In this document: positions 6,880 through 14,931 of the stretch, one piece after another
Layout of the letters: every line of letters starts with the position of its first letter
Numbering within the stretch: the stretch's first letter is position 1
Source of the DNA: Bacteroidales bacterium UBA5266
GTDB lineage: Bacteria > Bacteroidota > Bacteroidia > Bacteroidales > WCHB1-69
Assembly: GCA_002411545.1 (NCBI GenBank)
Contig: DHTG01000093.1
Coordinates: 1-16,814 of the forward strand
Length of the DNA: 16,814 bases
Reading direction: 5' to 3'
The notes under the pieces: model-generated
Seen by the model: the letters and a program-made list of their open reading frames with translations, nothing else
Told to the model about the DNA's origin: nothing
Databases searched by the model: none
Position numbers and translations under genes: made by a program

Positions 6880-8235
6880 TTATTGTTTTATAAATTTTCT
6901 TGTGATGATGTCGTCCTGGGTATATATCTTCACGAAATAAATACCGTTATTAAATTGATTCATTTCAATGATTTCATAATTACTTTTTCTTGAAATAATA
7001 GGTTTTCCTAATAAATCTACAATTTCCACTTTTTGGACTTTAATATTTTTAATTTCAATATACAATACATTTCTAACGGGATTAGGGTAGATGGATAAAG
7101 AAGCCGGTGGTACAGATCCAATATTAGCAGTTGAATCGTATAAGAAATGATATTGCCATAAATGAATAGGGAATTTTTCGTTGATAGGAGGTTGGATTTT
7201 AAAGTCCATGCTCCAATGCGGGTTGGTAAAGTCGGATGCATTTAAGCCGCTGCCGCCGCCTGTTCCCACAAAGCCTTCGCTTGTCATTTGGCCGACAGGT
7301 TGAGGAATCATATCTTCTTCTCCTATAGCAGAGGAATCATGTCCTATGCCTCCTAAGGAAGGGTAGTAGGAGCTACAATAGTAACAATTGTCGAACCTTC
7401 CTGTTTTTCCGTTAATGCCACAAAAGTTTCCGGTAATGTTTCCGGTAATAGGATTGGATACCATATAGGCACTTTTCACTTTCCCGTGGTTTAAACCTAC
7501 AAATCCGCCGTTAATACCCACGTTGTTGTCTTGATTATCTTTAGAACCATTAACAGCGCCGCGAGAGTAGCAATAGCTAATAATCAATCGATTATCGGTG
7601 GTGTCGTTAATGCCTACAAAACCGCCACCATACATTTCGTTGGCTGTAACATTTACTTTAGCATAGCAGTCGGAGCAAGCGGTATAACTGCCATGGCCTA
7701 AAAATCCACCTACAGCAGTATTTCCAACTACGGTACCCTGTTCAACGTAGCATGAATCAAATACAAAGTATTTTGCATAGCCTACCATACCGCCTACGGC
7801 TTTGTTGCCTGTAATATTGACATTTTCCAAAAAAAGATTAGCTACGTGAACTTGACGGGTAAGATCTCCTTGAGCAAATCCTAACAATCCAACATAGTCT
7901 CCATTATTGGAGCCTGTTATCGATACTTTAATGTTGCTTATGGTTTTCCAATTTCCTTGTATAGCTCCTTTAAAAGGATTGTATTCTGTTCCAATGGGAG
8001 TCCATTCGTGATTGTCTAAATCGATATTTTCTGCAATGAGAATTAATTCTGTATAAAAGTTTGTTACAGTGTCTTTACATTGTTGAGCGATCCAAGCTAA
8101 TTCAGCCCCATTGGTAATGGTGTATACTTTTTTGACAGGAGTAACAGGGGTTATTGTTACTCCATCCCATTTTGTTTGAGCAAAGGAAATAGATGAAATT
8201 AAGAGTAAAATAAAAAGAGTATTAAATTTTTTCAT
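6880..8235 (-). CDS. GLUG-repeat secreted protein with type IX secretion sorting domain
   Basis: The 451-residue protein has a signal peptide at about 1-20 (ends SSISFAQ). Residues about 100-290 contain repeated beta-rich units of the GLUG type: VGLLGFA, VGGMVGYA, VGGFLGHG, GGGFVGIN and GGFVGLNH. These alternate with Cys-Tyr segments (SCYVEQ, DCYAKV, YCYSRG, NCYYC). Such repeats build a beta-helix-like surface domain in adhesins and other cell-surface proteins. The C-terminus from about 379 (SIYPNPVRNVLYIE, then a GIYFVKIYT strand and the KFIKQ end) is a type A Por sorting domain, which takes proteins across the outer membrane by the type IX system and is usually removed. No enzyme domain is seen. 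The gene is a single unit with its own promoter, and is convergent with mtnN. A role in adhesion or matrix binding is inference. Confidence 0.88.
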   Translation of the reverse strand: MKKFNTLFILLLISSISFAQTKWDGVTITPVTPVKKVYTITNGAELAWIAQQCKDTVTNFYTELILIAENIDLDNHEWTPIGTEYNPFKGAIQGNWKTISNIKVSITGSNNGDYVGLLGFAQGDLTRQVHVANLFLENVNITGNKAVGGMVGYAKYFVFDSCYVEQGTVVGNTAVGGFLGHGSYTACSDCYAKVNVTANEMYGGGFVGINDTTDNRLIISYCYSRGAVNGSKDNQDNNVGINGGFVGLNHGKVKSAYMVSNPITGNITGNFCGINGKTGRFDNCYYCSSYYPSLGGIGHDSSAIGEEDMIPQPVGQMTSEGFVGTGGGSGLNASDFTNPHWSMDFKIQPPINEKFPIHLWQYHFLYDSTANIGSVPPASLSIYPNPVRNVLYIEIKNIKVQKVEIVDLLGKPIISRKSNYEIIEMNQFNNGIYFVKIYTQDDIITRKFIKQ

Positions 8236-8272
8236 ATCGAATGATTTTTAATTATCTTATGTTTAACATTTG

Positions 8273-8303
8273 CAAAAGTAATAATTTTTTTATATAAAAG
8301 CAA
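8273..8303 (-). promoter_or_regulatory. Bacteroidota-type promoter for the GLUG-repeat gene
   Basis: On the minus strand TTG (8303-8301) is followed after 20 bp by TACTTTTG (8280-8273). This fits the -33 / TAnnTTTG -7 pattern of the phylum, with full match in the -7 box. The predicted transcript starts near 8266, about 30 bases before the ATG at 8235. Confidence 0.5.
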
Positions 8304-8398
8304 TGATTGAGTAAAAAAATATATTTCTGTAATTATTTATTAATGAACACTATAATTTGTTATTATTACTTAGAATGTGTTATGTCTTTAAGTTTATT

Positions 8399-8422
8399 AA
8401 AAAAAATGGCATCATTAAATGC
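8399..8422 (-). terminator. Weak intrinsic terminator after the tamL-like gene
   Basis: On the minus strand GCAT...ATGC (8422-8409) forms a short stem of 4-5 pairs around a 5-6 base loop, followed two bases later by eight T residues (8406-8399). It lies 16 bp past the tamL-like stop codon. The T-tract is good but the stem is short, so termination may be partial. Confidence 0.45.
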
Positions 8423-8437
8423 ATAAAATTAAATTTA

Positions 8438-10780
8438 TTAGAATGGATAACCTACTCCCATGCTAAAAATTATATCATCCTTAACTTTGAAGGTATTATC
8501 TATCCATGGATGAGAAATATTATTGGCAGGATTATAAATTTGAAAAGCGGCATCGAGACGTAAAACGAAAAATGAAAAGTCTAAGCGTAAGCCGGCGCCT
8601 GCACCTAATGCGATTTCTTTATAAAAACGATTCCAATCAAATTCGGCACCTACTAAATCTGCATTTTTTCTAAAAATCCATATGTTTCCGGCATCTGCAA
8701 AAACGGCCATGTGAAGAAATTTGTAAATAGGGGCTCTGAACTCAATGTTACATTCAATTTTAATGTCGCCACTACTTTCTAATTTTGAAGATGCGTTATA
8801 GTAGGAGCCAGGACCTAAGGTGCGTAGTCGCCATGCACGCATGCTATTAGCTCCTCCTAAATAAAAACTCTTTTCAAAAGGAAGTGATTTTGAATTATAG
8901 GTAGGTACTCCTAAGCCGAAATCGGTATGTAAAACGAGGGAGGATTTTTTACCTATCATAATATTATATGCAAAATCAATATTAGTAGAGATGTATCCGG
9001 CAAAGGGTATTCCCCAAAAATTATATTGGTTGTTTTCATCTTTTTGTGCCTTGAAAAGGGCAAACATTCCGTAAAGTAAATTTCCATATGCATCGGCATT
9101 GAATCGAAGTAAATAATAGTTCTTCCGCTTAATGCCTTTAAAACTACTATAAATTAACTGATAGCTTGAACCAAGAAGCAAGTGGTCAGTGTATTTTTCT
9201 TGTATGCGTAAACTTAATGTTTTCAGTTGTTGTCGGAAAATAGAATCAGGATATATTTTTATTAAATTGATATTTAATACCGATAAACTATGCGTAATCC
9301 TTGGCGATGTGCGCCATTCATAACGAAACCCGGTGCTGGTAATAAACCGTGAATAATGATCTTGTAATTGGAAATTAGTTCCAATGTTGATAATGGTTTT
9401 TGCTCGTATTTTTTTTGAAATATTCTGTTGTTTGACAGGAAATAGAAAGCGAGAAAACTCCAAGTTAATATCGCCACCCACTTCAAAGTTTCTGAACATC
9501 CATTTTTTTTGGTCGTTTTCGTCACTTTGTCGTTGGAATTCGTTGGCGTACATTCCGGTGATTGAAAATATCTCTCCTGATTTAAAGATATTTCTATTGA
9601 TATATCCAATATTGATTCCCATTCCGAAGTCTTTGCCAATATTTTTACCTAGTAAATCATAACTTATGTCGTTACGTTCCATGGACGAAAGAGAGACATT
9701 GCAGTTTATATATCCGGAATCGGAATCATAATTATTTTGACTTTCAGGTGTTTCGGAATATGAAATTTTAATAAAATTAAAATTTTTCATGTCGTTATAT
9801 CTGTTATAGCTTTGTTTTGCCTCGTCGACTTTGTATAAATCGCCTTGAGTAAAAGCTAAGGGAAAAACCAGTGATTTAGGTTTATATTTCACTTTATCGT
9901 GATAGAGTAAACGATAATGATTAGTATCTGTTTTATTTACGATTTCGGTATAATAGATAGTATCCCTTCTGAACGGAGTGTTGTTAATATCAGTATGTAT
10001 GGTAATATCCTTGATAAAATATCTTCGGTGTTTAGCGGCAATAATGCTATCATTTTGTGTGAGTGTGGGATTGTTTATTTCAACGCTTACCTTTACAGTG
10101 TAATCTGTTAAATTACTGTCGATTTTAAAAATGATGTAATTTTCCGTAAAGTTAAAATAGCCGTGATTGTTTAAATAGGAAGATATACGATTTCGTTCGT
10201 TGGCAAATTCATCCACGTCGAAATTACTTCCTACTTTTAAAAGACCATTAATCGTATCCTTCATAATAAGATCGTATATAACATCATCTTTTATTTTATA
10301 TGTAATGTCAGCAATTTTGCAAGCTTGTCCTGCTTCAATGTAATAATTTACTTTTGCTTTTTTTCTTTTTGTTTTGATTTTATAGCTTACATTCGATTCA
10401 AAATACCCTTTATTTTTCATAAAGAGATGTATTTGTGAATTAGAATATTCGATTAATGCGGTGTCAAGTAGTACAAGTGGTTCTCCGAAGTTTTTACGCA
10501 TCCATTGTTTTGCCTTGTTGTCGTTGGTAGTGTCGTTAGGTGTCATGGCTTGGTAAATGCCGGCTTTCCAAAAAAACAAATTCAGGAATTTTTTATTAGG
10601 TGTTGGCCTAATTACATACATAATATCATCTACAGGAATTTCCTTTTTATCGGCTATCACCTTGTTTTTGGTGAGCATATATTCTCCTGTTTGTAATTTG
10701 CGTGTAGGAGTGCAAGCCATAAAACATAATAGTATTCCTATACTTAGGAATAACTTATTAAATGCTTGCTTTGTTTTCAT
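8438..10780 (-). CDS. tamL: TamL-type outer-membrane assembly lipoprotein (BamA/TamA superfamily)
   Basis: The 780-residue protein starts with a lipoprotein signal (hydrophobic 8-22, lipobox FMAC with the lipidated cysteine at C23), followed by TPTRKLQTGEYMLTKNKV, typical of Bacteroidota TamL. POTRA-like repeats run over about 100-345, marked by KGYF (124-127), HGYF (206-209) and the NFNFIKISY strand (333-341). The C-terminal half, about 370-780, is a 16-strand Omp85 beta barrel ending in GVGYPF, an aromatic-terminal barrel signature. The barrel's lid motif, VRGF/Y in BamA, reads SMRAW here (646-650), followed by the RTLGPGSY run known from this subfamily. By family it inserts or exports outer-membrane proteins together with TamB; no tamB gene is in the window. 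It starts 11 bp after the lolA-like gene, so the two are probably co-transcribed. Confidence 0.88.
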   Translation of the reverse strand: MKTKQAFNKLFLSIGILLCFMACTPTRKLQTGEYMLTKNKVIADKKEIPVDDIMYVIRPTPNKKFLNLFFWKAGIYQAMTPNDTTNDNKAKQWMRKNFGEPLVLLDTALIEYSNSQIHLFMKNKGYFESNVSYKIKTKRKKAKVNYYIEAGQACKIADITYKIKDDVIYDLIMKDTINGLLKVGSNFDVDEFANERNRISSYLNNHGYFNFTENYIIFKIDSNLTDYTVKVSVEINNPTLTQNDSIIAAKHRRYFIKDITIHTDINNTPFRRDTIYYTEIVNKTDTNHYRLLYHDKVKYKPKSLVFPLAFTQGDLYKVDEAKQSYNRYNDMKNFNFIKISYSETPESQNNYDSDSGYINCNVSLSSMERNDISYDLLGKNIGKDFGMGINIGYINRNIFKSGEIFSITGMYANEFQRQSDENDQKKWMFRNFEVGGDINLEFSRFLFPVKQQNISKKIRAKTIINIGTNFQLQDHYSRFITSTGFRYEWRTSPRITHSLSVLNINLIKIYPDSIFRQQLKTLSLRIQEKYTDHLLLGSSYQLIYSSFKGIKRKNYYLLRFNADAYGNLLYGMFALFKAQKDENNQYNFWGIPFAGYISTNIDFAYNIMIGKKSSLVLHTDFGLGVPTYNSKSLPFEKSFYLGGANSMRAWRLRTLGPGSYYNASSKLESSGDIKIECNIEFRAPIYKFLHMAVFADAGNIWIFRKNADLVGAEFDWNRFYKEIALGAGAGLRLDFSFFVLRLDAAFQIYNPANNISHPWIDNTFKVKDDIIFSMGVGYPF

Positions 10781-10791
10781 ATATCCGACGT

Positions 10792-11454
10792 TTATCTTAG
10801 ATCAATTATTTCTATATTTTGATATTGTGAAGTATTGAAAATGAATAACTGATTGGAGAGTTTAGGATTTTTGATAAAGGAATCGAAGGAGTATGTATAG
10901 GTATATCCATCGAATTCTGAAATGCTGGTTTTGGTTATTTCTTTTTTATTTTTTTCGATATAAAGTCTGACTTTAAAAAAAGCGGAGTTTTGTAAAGGAT
11001 ATAAATCAATAATTTGAATAGTAACTCCTTTTTCAACGAATTCACGAACAAATGCTGAACGGTAGTATTTTTTATAGTTTGCTATGAGTTTAATGGGATT
11101 AATCGCTATTTCATCGTCTTGAGGATCATACAGGGAAATGTTTACTTCGTTTTGTTCAGGAAGGTAGTTCCACACATTAATGGAATCACAATATACATGT
11201 TGTGAGGGTATGATTAATTTGTATTTATCGCCTTTAATCCATAATTGACCTTTCGTACTATTAATGGTTTTCCCTTCTTTTACTGTTTGTAAAGAGAAGT
11301 TAATTTCAGCGGAATGTAAAGATATTAACTTTTGTTGAATCTCTTTAAGAATAACGGATGATTCGTCTTCTTTAAGTTTAGTAGTTTGAGGTTGAGCCCA
11401 CAGTGGATTCAAGCTAAGGATAATCAAACCGATTAAAAATAAATTACTTTTCAT
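10792..11454 (-). CDS. lolA: LolA-like outer-membrane lipoprotein carrier protein
   Basis: The 220-residue protein has a signal peptide at about 1-20 (ends NPLWA/QPQ). The mature part is a LolA-fold half-barrel of beta strands. The segments EINFSLQTVKEGKTINSTKG, GQLWIKGDKYKLII, DSINVWNYLPEQNEVNISLY and the late KTSISEFDGYTYTYSF strands follow the order seen in Bacteroidota LolA proteins. LolA carries lipoproteins through the periplasm from the inner-membrane LolCDE complex to the outer membrane. The gene lies between ftsK and the tamL-like gene, 61 bp after ftsK and 11 bp before tamL. In Bacteroidota a lolA-like gene commonly follows ftsK, which supports the call. Sequence identity to proteobacterial LolA is low, so the assignment rests on strand pattern, size and context. 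Confidence 0.82.
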   Translation of the reverse strand: MKSNLFLIGLIILSLNPLWAQPQTTKLKEDESSVILKEIQQKLISLHSAEINFSLQTVKEGKTINSTKGQLWIKGDKYKLIIPSQHVYCDSINVWNYLPEQNEVNISLYDPQDDEIAINPIKLIANYKKYYRSAFVREFVEKGVTIQIIDLYPLQNSAFFKVRLYIEKNKKEITKTSISEFDGYTYTYSFDSFIKNPKLSNQLFIFNTSQYQNIEIIDLR

Positions 11455-11515
11455 GATACTGTGTGTTGTTATTGATTATCTATATGAAAAAATCGAACCA
11501 AATACGAATGCTTCT

Positions 11516-14062
11516 CTAAACAAGTCCCAATTCTTTTAATTTTTCTTCAAGCATCATGGGATCTTTTATTCTTACTTCACGAGCTTTGCTTCCTTCAAAG
11601 GGACCTACAATACCTACTCTTTCCAACTGATCCATAATTCTTCCGGCTCTGTTATATCCTAGTTTTAGTTTACGTTGTAATAGAGAGGTAGAGCCATGAC
11701 CGCTGTTGACTACTACATACGCTGCGTCTACAAACATAGCATCTATGTCGCCATCATCTGCTTCTTGTGTGTTGTCTTCTTGTTCGTCGGGAACTTCCGG
11801 TAGGTATAGTGCGCTTGTAAAGCCATGTTGTTCCCCAATAAAATCACAGATTCTCTCTACTTCAGGAGTGTCGACCAAAGCACATTGTAAACGAATAATA
11901 TCGTTACCTGTTGAAATCAGCATATCGCCTTTTCCGATTAATCGTTCAGCGCCTCCTGAATCTAAGATAGTACGGGAATCTATTTTCGAAGAAACTTTAA
12001 AAGCAATTCTTGCCGGAAAGTTTGCTTTGATAATACCGGTGATAATATTAACAGACGGACGTTGTGTTGCAATAATAAGATGAATGCCAATGGCTCGTGC
12101 TAACTGGGCTAAACGAGCTATGGGTGATTCAATTTCCCGACCGGCAGTCATAATACAATCGGCAAATTCGTCGAACACTAATACTATATAAGGTAGAAAT
12201 CTATGCCCTTTTTCGGGATTTAATTTACGAGCTTTGAATTTTTCATTGTATTCTACGATATTACGACATTGAGCATTTTTCAATAAATCGTATCGTAAAT
12301 CCATTTCAATGCATAATGAATTTAATGTTCTTACTACCTTTTTAGTGTCAGTAATAATGGCTTCATCTAAATCGGGAAGTTTTGCTAAATAATGACGTTC
12401 GATTTTTGAATACAGCGTTAATTCCACTTTTTTAGGATCTACTAATACGAACTTTAATTCAGCCGGGTGTTTTTTGTATAATAATGAAACTAATACAGCA
12501 TTTAAACCTACAGATTTACCTTGTCCGGTAGCTCCTGCCATGAGAACATGGGGCATTTTAGTTAAGTCGAAAACAAAAACTTCGTTGGAAATAGTTTTTC
12601 CGATGGCGATAGGAAGTATCATTTTCCCTGAATGTTGGAATTTTTCGGCTTGGATAGTAGAACGCATGGGTACTATTTTAGCTACTGAATTGGGTACTTC
12701 AATGCCTATTGTTCCTTTTCCTGGCATGGGTGCAATGATACGAATGCCTAATGCCGACAGACTTAATGCAATATCGTCTTCTAAGTTTTTTATTTTACTG
12801 ATACGTACGCCCGGTGCCGGTACAATTTCATAGAGTGTAATGGTGGGACCTTCAATGGCGCTTATTGATTGTATTTGAACTCCATAATTTGATAAAGTGT
12901 CTTGTATACGAATTTTATTGGATTTTATTTCAGCTTCTTTTTCTTCTAAAGTACGTATCGTGTTAGTGTATTCTTCCAATAAATCGATAGTAGGGAATTT
13001 AAATTGTGAGAGTTCGGCATAGGGATCATAAGGGGTTAATTCAACAGGAGGCATGTCTGAGTTTTCATCAAAACATTCTTCTGTACTGTATATTTCATCT
13101 TCATCTATGCTTTCTTGTTCATCGTCAAAAATGATATCTTCGCCGGGAAGGGTCTCTCTATCTTCAATGACAGTAGGAAAATCTTGAATCGTTTCATGAA
13201 TCATGATTTCTTCTTCCTCTTGTTCTGATGATGTTTCTTGGCATTGACTGTTTATTTCGACCTCATTATGTATATTTGTATCTGCTATGTTTGCTAATTG
13301 ATCTGTTTGTTTGTCTTTCTTTCTTTTAAAAAATGAAAAAATTGATTTTTTATTTTCACTCTCAATTGGTTCTTCAGAATCAGTCACAATTAGCTCTTCT
13401 TTTTCTTGAGGTTCTTCTTTATGGCTAATGAATTTAAAATTGAAACCTGCAAAAACTATTAATGTTGTTAATCCAATAAATATCATTAGAAGGATGAACC
13501 CGATTAGTCCGATAGAACTTTCAATAAGCGATGTGCTGAATTGGTTGCCTATATCGCCCCCCATCCAACTGAGTCTTTGTGATTGATCAAAAATAGCTCC
13601 TAAAACAAGTGAAAGCCACAGTATGGAAATAATTGTAGTAGTCAGAGTTTTAAAAGGAGGAAGCAAATGTCTTTTGCTAATTAAATAAATAGACCACAGA
13701 AAAAATAAAAAGATAAAACCCAAGGAGGCAATGCCAAAAGAATCTTTGATGAAAAAAAATGAAAAATACAATCCAAGGATTCCTAATTTATTTTTAGGAA
13801 TATCGTTTGTGGATAAAGTTTCAAAGAAATTGCTTTTATAAATAGAATCATCGGCTTCGAATGTGCTAAAAAAGGAGATGAAGGAACAAAAAAGAAAAAT
13901 ACTAAATAAAAATAAAAAAATGCCGAAAATCAAATGTACTTTTCGATTTTTGAAAAAGTGTATGAGGGAAGGTTGTACATGCTTTTTCTTTGATACCGTA
14001 CTCTTCCCTTTTTTCTTTTTCTTTTTAACGACTTCCTTGTTTTTTAATATTTTATTCGCCAT
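11516..14062 (-). CDS. ftsK: DNA translocase FtsK
   Basis: The 848-residue protein has the full FtsK layout. A very basic N-terminus (1-40) precedes four membrane segments at about 42-64, 95-127, 138-158 and 182-208. An acidic, Glu/Asp-rich cytosolic linker follows (about 215-345). The alpha/beta motor domain spans about 350-750, with Walker A GATGQGKS (510-517), Walker B VLVFDEFAD (627-635) and the ATQRPS sensor (665-670). The gamma winged helix at about 780-835 (LLQRKLKLGYNRAGRIMDQLE) reads polar guide sequences and contacts XerD. FtsK sits at the septum, pumps chromosome ends and activates dimer resolution at dif. Length is typical for the phylum, shorter than the E. coli protein because of a short linker. 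It heads the ftsK-lolA-tamL run and has promoter-like boxes upstream. Confidence 0.97.
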   Translation of the reverse strand: MANKILKNKEVVKKKKKKGKSTVSKKKHVQPSLIHFFKNRKVHLIFGIFLFLFSIFLFCSFISFFSTFEADDSIYKSNFFETLSTNDIPKNKLGILGLYFSFFFIKDSFGIASLGFIFLFFLWSIYLISKRHLLPPFKTLTTTIISILWLSLVLGAIFDQSQRLSWMGGDIGNQFSTSLIESSIGLIGFILLMIFIGLTTLIVFAGFNFKFISHKEEPQEKEELIVTDSEEPIESENKKSIFSFFKRKKDKQTDQLANIADTNIHNEVEINSQCQETSSEQEEEEIMIHETIQDFPTVIEDRETLPGEDIIFDDEQESIDEDEIYSTEECFDENSDMPPVELTPYDPYAELSQFKFPTIDLLEEYTNTIRTLEEKEAEIKSNKIRIQDTLSNYGVQIQSISAIEGPTITLYEIVPAPGVRISKIKNLEDDIALSLSALGIRIIAPMPGKGTIGIEVPNSVAKIVPMRSTIQAEKFQHSGKMILPIAIGKTISNEVFVFDLTKMPHVLMAGATGQGKSVGLNAVLVSLLYKKHPAELKFVLVDPKKVELTLYSKIERHYLAKLPDLDEAIITDTKKVVRTLNSLCIEMDLRYDLLKNAQCRNIVEYNEKFKARKLNPEKGHRFLPYIVLVFDEFADCIMTAGREIESPIARLAQLARAIGIHLIIATQRPSVNIITGIIKANFPARIAFKVSSKIDSRTILDSGGAERLIGKGDMLISTGNDIIRLQCALVDTPEVERICDFIGEQHGFTSALYLPEVPDEQEDNTQEADDGDIDAMFVDAAYVVVNSGHGSTSLLQRKLKLGYNRAGRIMDQLERVGIVGPFEGSKAREVRIKDPMMLEEKLKELGLV

Positions 14063-14126
14063 AAATTAATAATAAGTTTGTCATAAATGGTTCTACCAAG
14101 TGTTACCTTGTTTTTACAGTTAAAAA

Positions 14127-14160
14127 CAAACATATAAATAGTTGATTATGTGTTTGCAAA
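14127..14160 (-). promoter_or_regulatory. Bacteroidota-type promoter for ftsK
   Basis: On the minus strand TTTG (14160-14157) is followed after 22 bp by TATGTTTG (14134-14127), a full match to TAnnTTTG. Transcription would start near 14120, about 58 bases before the ATG at 14062. A second match lies just upstream: TTTG at 14188-14185, 20 bp, then TATTTTTG at 14164-14157. Tandem promoters are therefore possible. The region is AT-rich, so chance matches are likely. Confidence 0.4.
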
Positions 14161-14218
14161 AATAGCAAACTATTTTTTTTAATACAAATTGTTTTGTCTT
14201 TTTTATAAACATATAAAT
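14128..14218. repeat. Direct repeat AAACATATAAAT in the ftsK upstream region
   Basis: AAACATATAAAT occurs at 14128-14139 and again at 14207-14218, 79 bp apart. Both are followed by a similar stretch (TTGATTAT and TTAATTAT). The first copy overlaps the proposed -7 box of ftsK. In such AT-rich DNA it may be chance or a short duplication. Confidence 0.35.
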
Positions 14219-14257
14219 GTTAATTATATAAAAGAGTAATATTAAATTTAGATTAGC

Positions 14258-14282
14258 ATACTTGTTCTAATTTTACAAGTAT
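14258..14282 (-). terminator. Possible terminator after the sppA operon
   Basis: ATACTTGT (14258-14265) pairs perfectly with ACAAGTAT (14275-14282) around a 9-base AT-rich loop, 46 bp past the last gene of the sppA unit. The minus-strand sequence that follows is T-rich but has no clean T-run, so this is a weak candidate. It lies between that unit and the ftsK promoters. Confidence 0.35.
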
Positions 14283-14328
14283 TATAGAAATTAGATACAC
14301 TCTATCAAAGTGTTTAGGCATATGCAAA

Positions 14329-14931
14329 TTATCGGGCTATAAAAGAAGATGGAAAACGTACAAAAGAGTCAGATTCTTCTATGGCTATTTTATTGTCATT
14401 ATATACTAAATAAAGTTTGTTGTTAGTATATTGCAATTCTATATCATAAATGCTTATTCCATATATAATCAAAACATGAGCTTTCTTTCGATAGCCTGCA
14501 AAGTTAGTGGGATTTTCCCATTGTTCTACTATGATATTTCTAGGATATTTTTCAGTTTGTTCCATCGAATCTGTTTCAATGTAAACGATGGGAAGTATGC
14601 TTGAGTCGATTTTAGTATCTGTTTTAATAATCAAATCAATTTCTTTTTCAGCAGAGTTGTCGTTGGTTTGAGTTGAATCATTGGTTTGTATGTCTTTATT
14701 TTCTTCAATTGTCTTGGTTTCTTTTTTTGATTTTTTTGTGGGTTTTGGTGTTGTAATTTGTACGCTATCTTTTTCAACTGTAGGAAAAGGAAATTGAATT
14801 TTATCAATATTGGATTGGGTAAACTGTTTAATAACACTAAAATATGCAATACCGGAAGCAATAAGCAGTCCTATAAGAACACCTATTCCCATATACAATA
14901 AATTCTGTTTTTTTCTTCTTGTTAACTTCAT
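14329..14931 (-). CDS. Membrane-anchored protein of unknown function, coupled to sppA
   Basis: I do not recognise this 200-residue protein with confidence. It has a basic start (KLTRRKK), one membrane segment at about 11-33, then a low-complexity linker rich in Lys, Thr, Asp, Asn and Glu (about 48-100). A folded, beta-rich C-terminal domain lies at about 110-200, containing WENPTNFAGY (138-147) followed by alternating hydrophobic strands (VLIIYGISIYDIELQY, LYLVYN, KIAIEE). The topology suggests a short cytosolic tail and a periplasmic domain on a flexible stalk. A W-E-x-P-x-N-x-x-G-Y pattern is loosely familiar from Bacteroidales hypothetical proteins, but I cannot name a family. Its ATG begins on the base right after the sppA stop codon, so the two are almost certainly co-transcribed and probably translationally coupled. 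Confidence 0.85.
   Translation of the reverse strand: MKLTRRKKQNLLYMGIGVLIGLLIASGIAYFSVIKQFTQSNIDKIQFPFPTVEKDSVQITTPKPTKKSKKETKTIEENKDIQTNDSTQTNDNSAEKEIDLIIKTDTKIDSSILPIVYIETDSMEQTEKYPRNIIVEQWENPTNFAGYRKKAHVLIIYGISIYDIELQYTNNKLYLVYNDNKIAIEESDSFVRFPSSFIAR

Noticed and set aside
8357..8563. Plus-strand open frame of 68 codons at the tamL-like 3' end
   Set aside because: Half of it lies antisense to the conserved barrel end and the rest is AT-rich intergenic DNA; no signal supports translation.
9274..9639. Minus-strand open frame of 121 codons within the tamL-like gene
   Set aside because: It overlaps the barrel-coding region in another frame; the tamL frame has clear family motifs throughout and this one has none.
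11706..12083. Plus-strand open frame of 125 codons opposite ftsK, and a similar one at 12474-12833
   Set aside because: Both mirror the conserved motor domain of FtsK. Their low-complexity Ser/Pro composition is what antisense reading of such a gene gives.
14063..14328. Search for a tRNA, small gene or mobile-element end between the sppA unit and ftsK
   Set aside because: I saw only AT-rich promoter-like sequence, one weak hairpin and a short repeat; no cloverleaf, coding frame or terminal inverted repeat.
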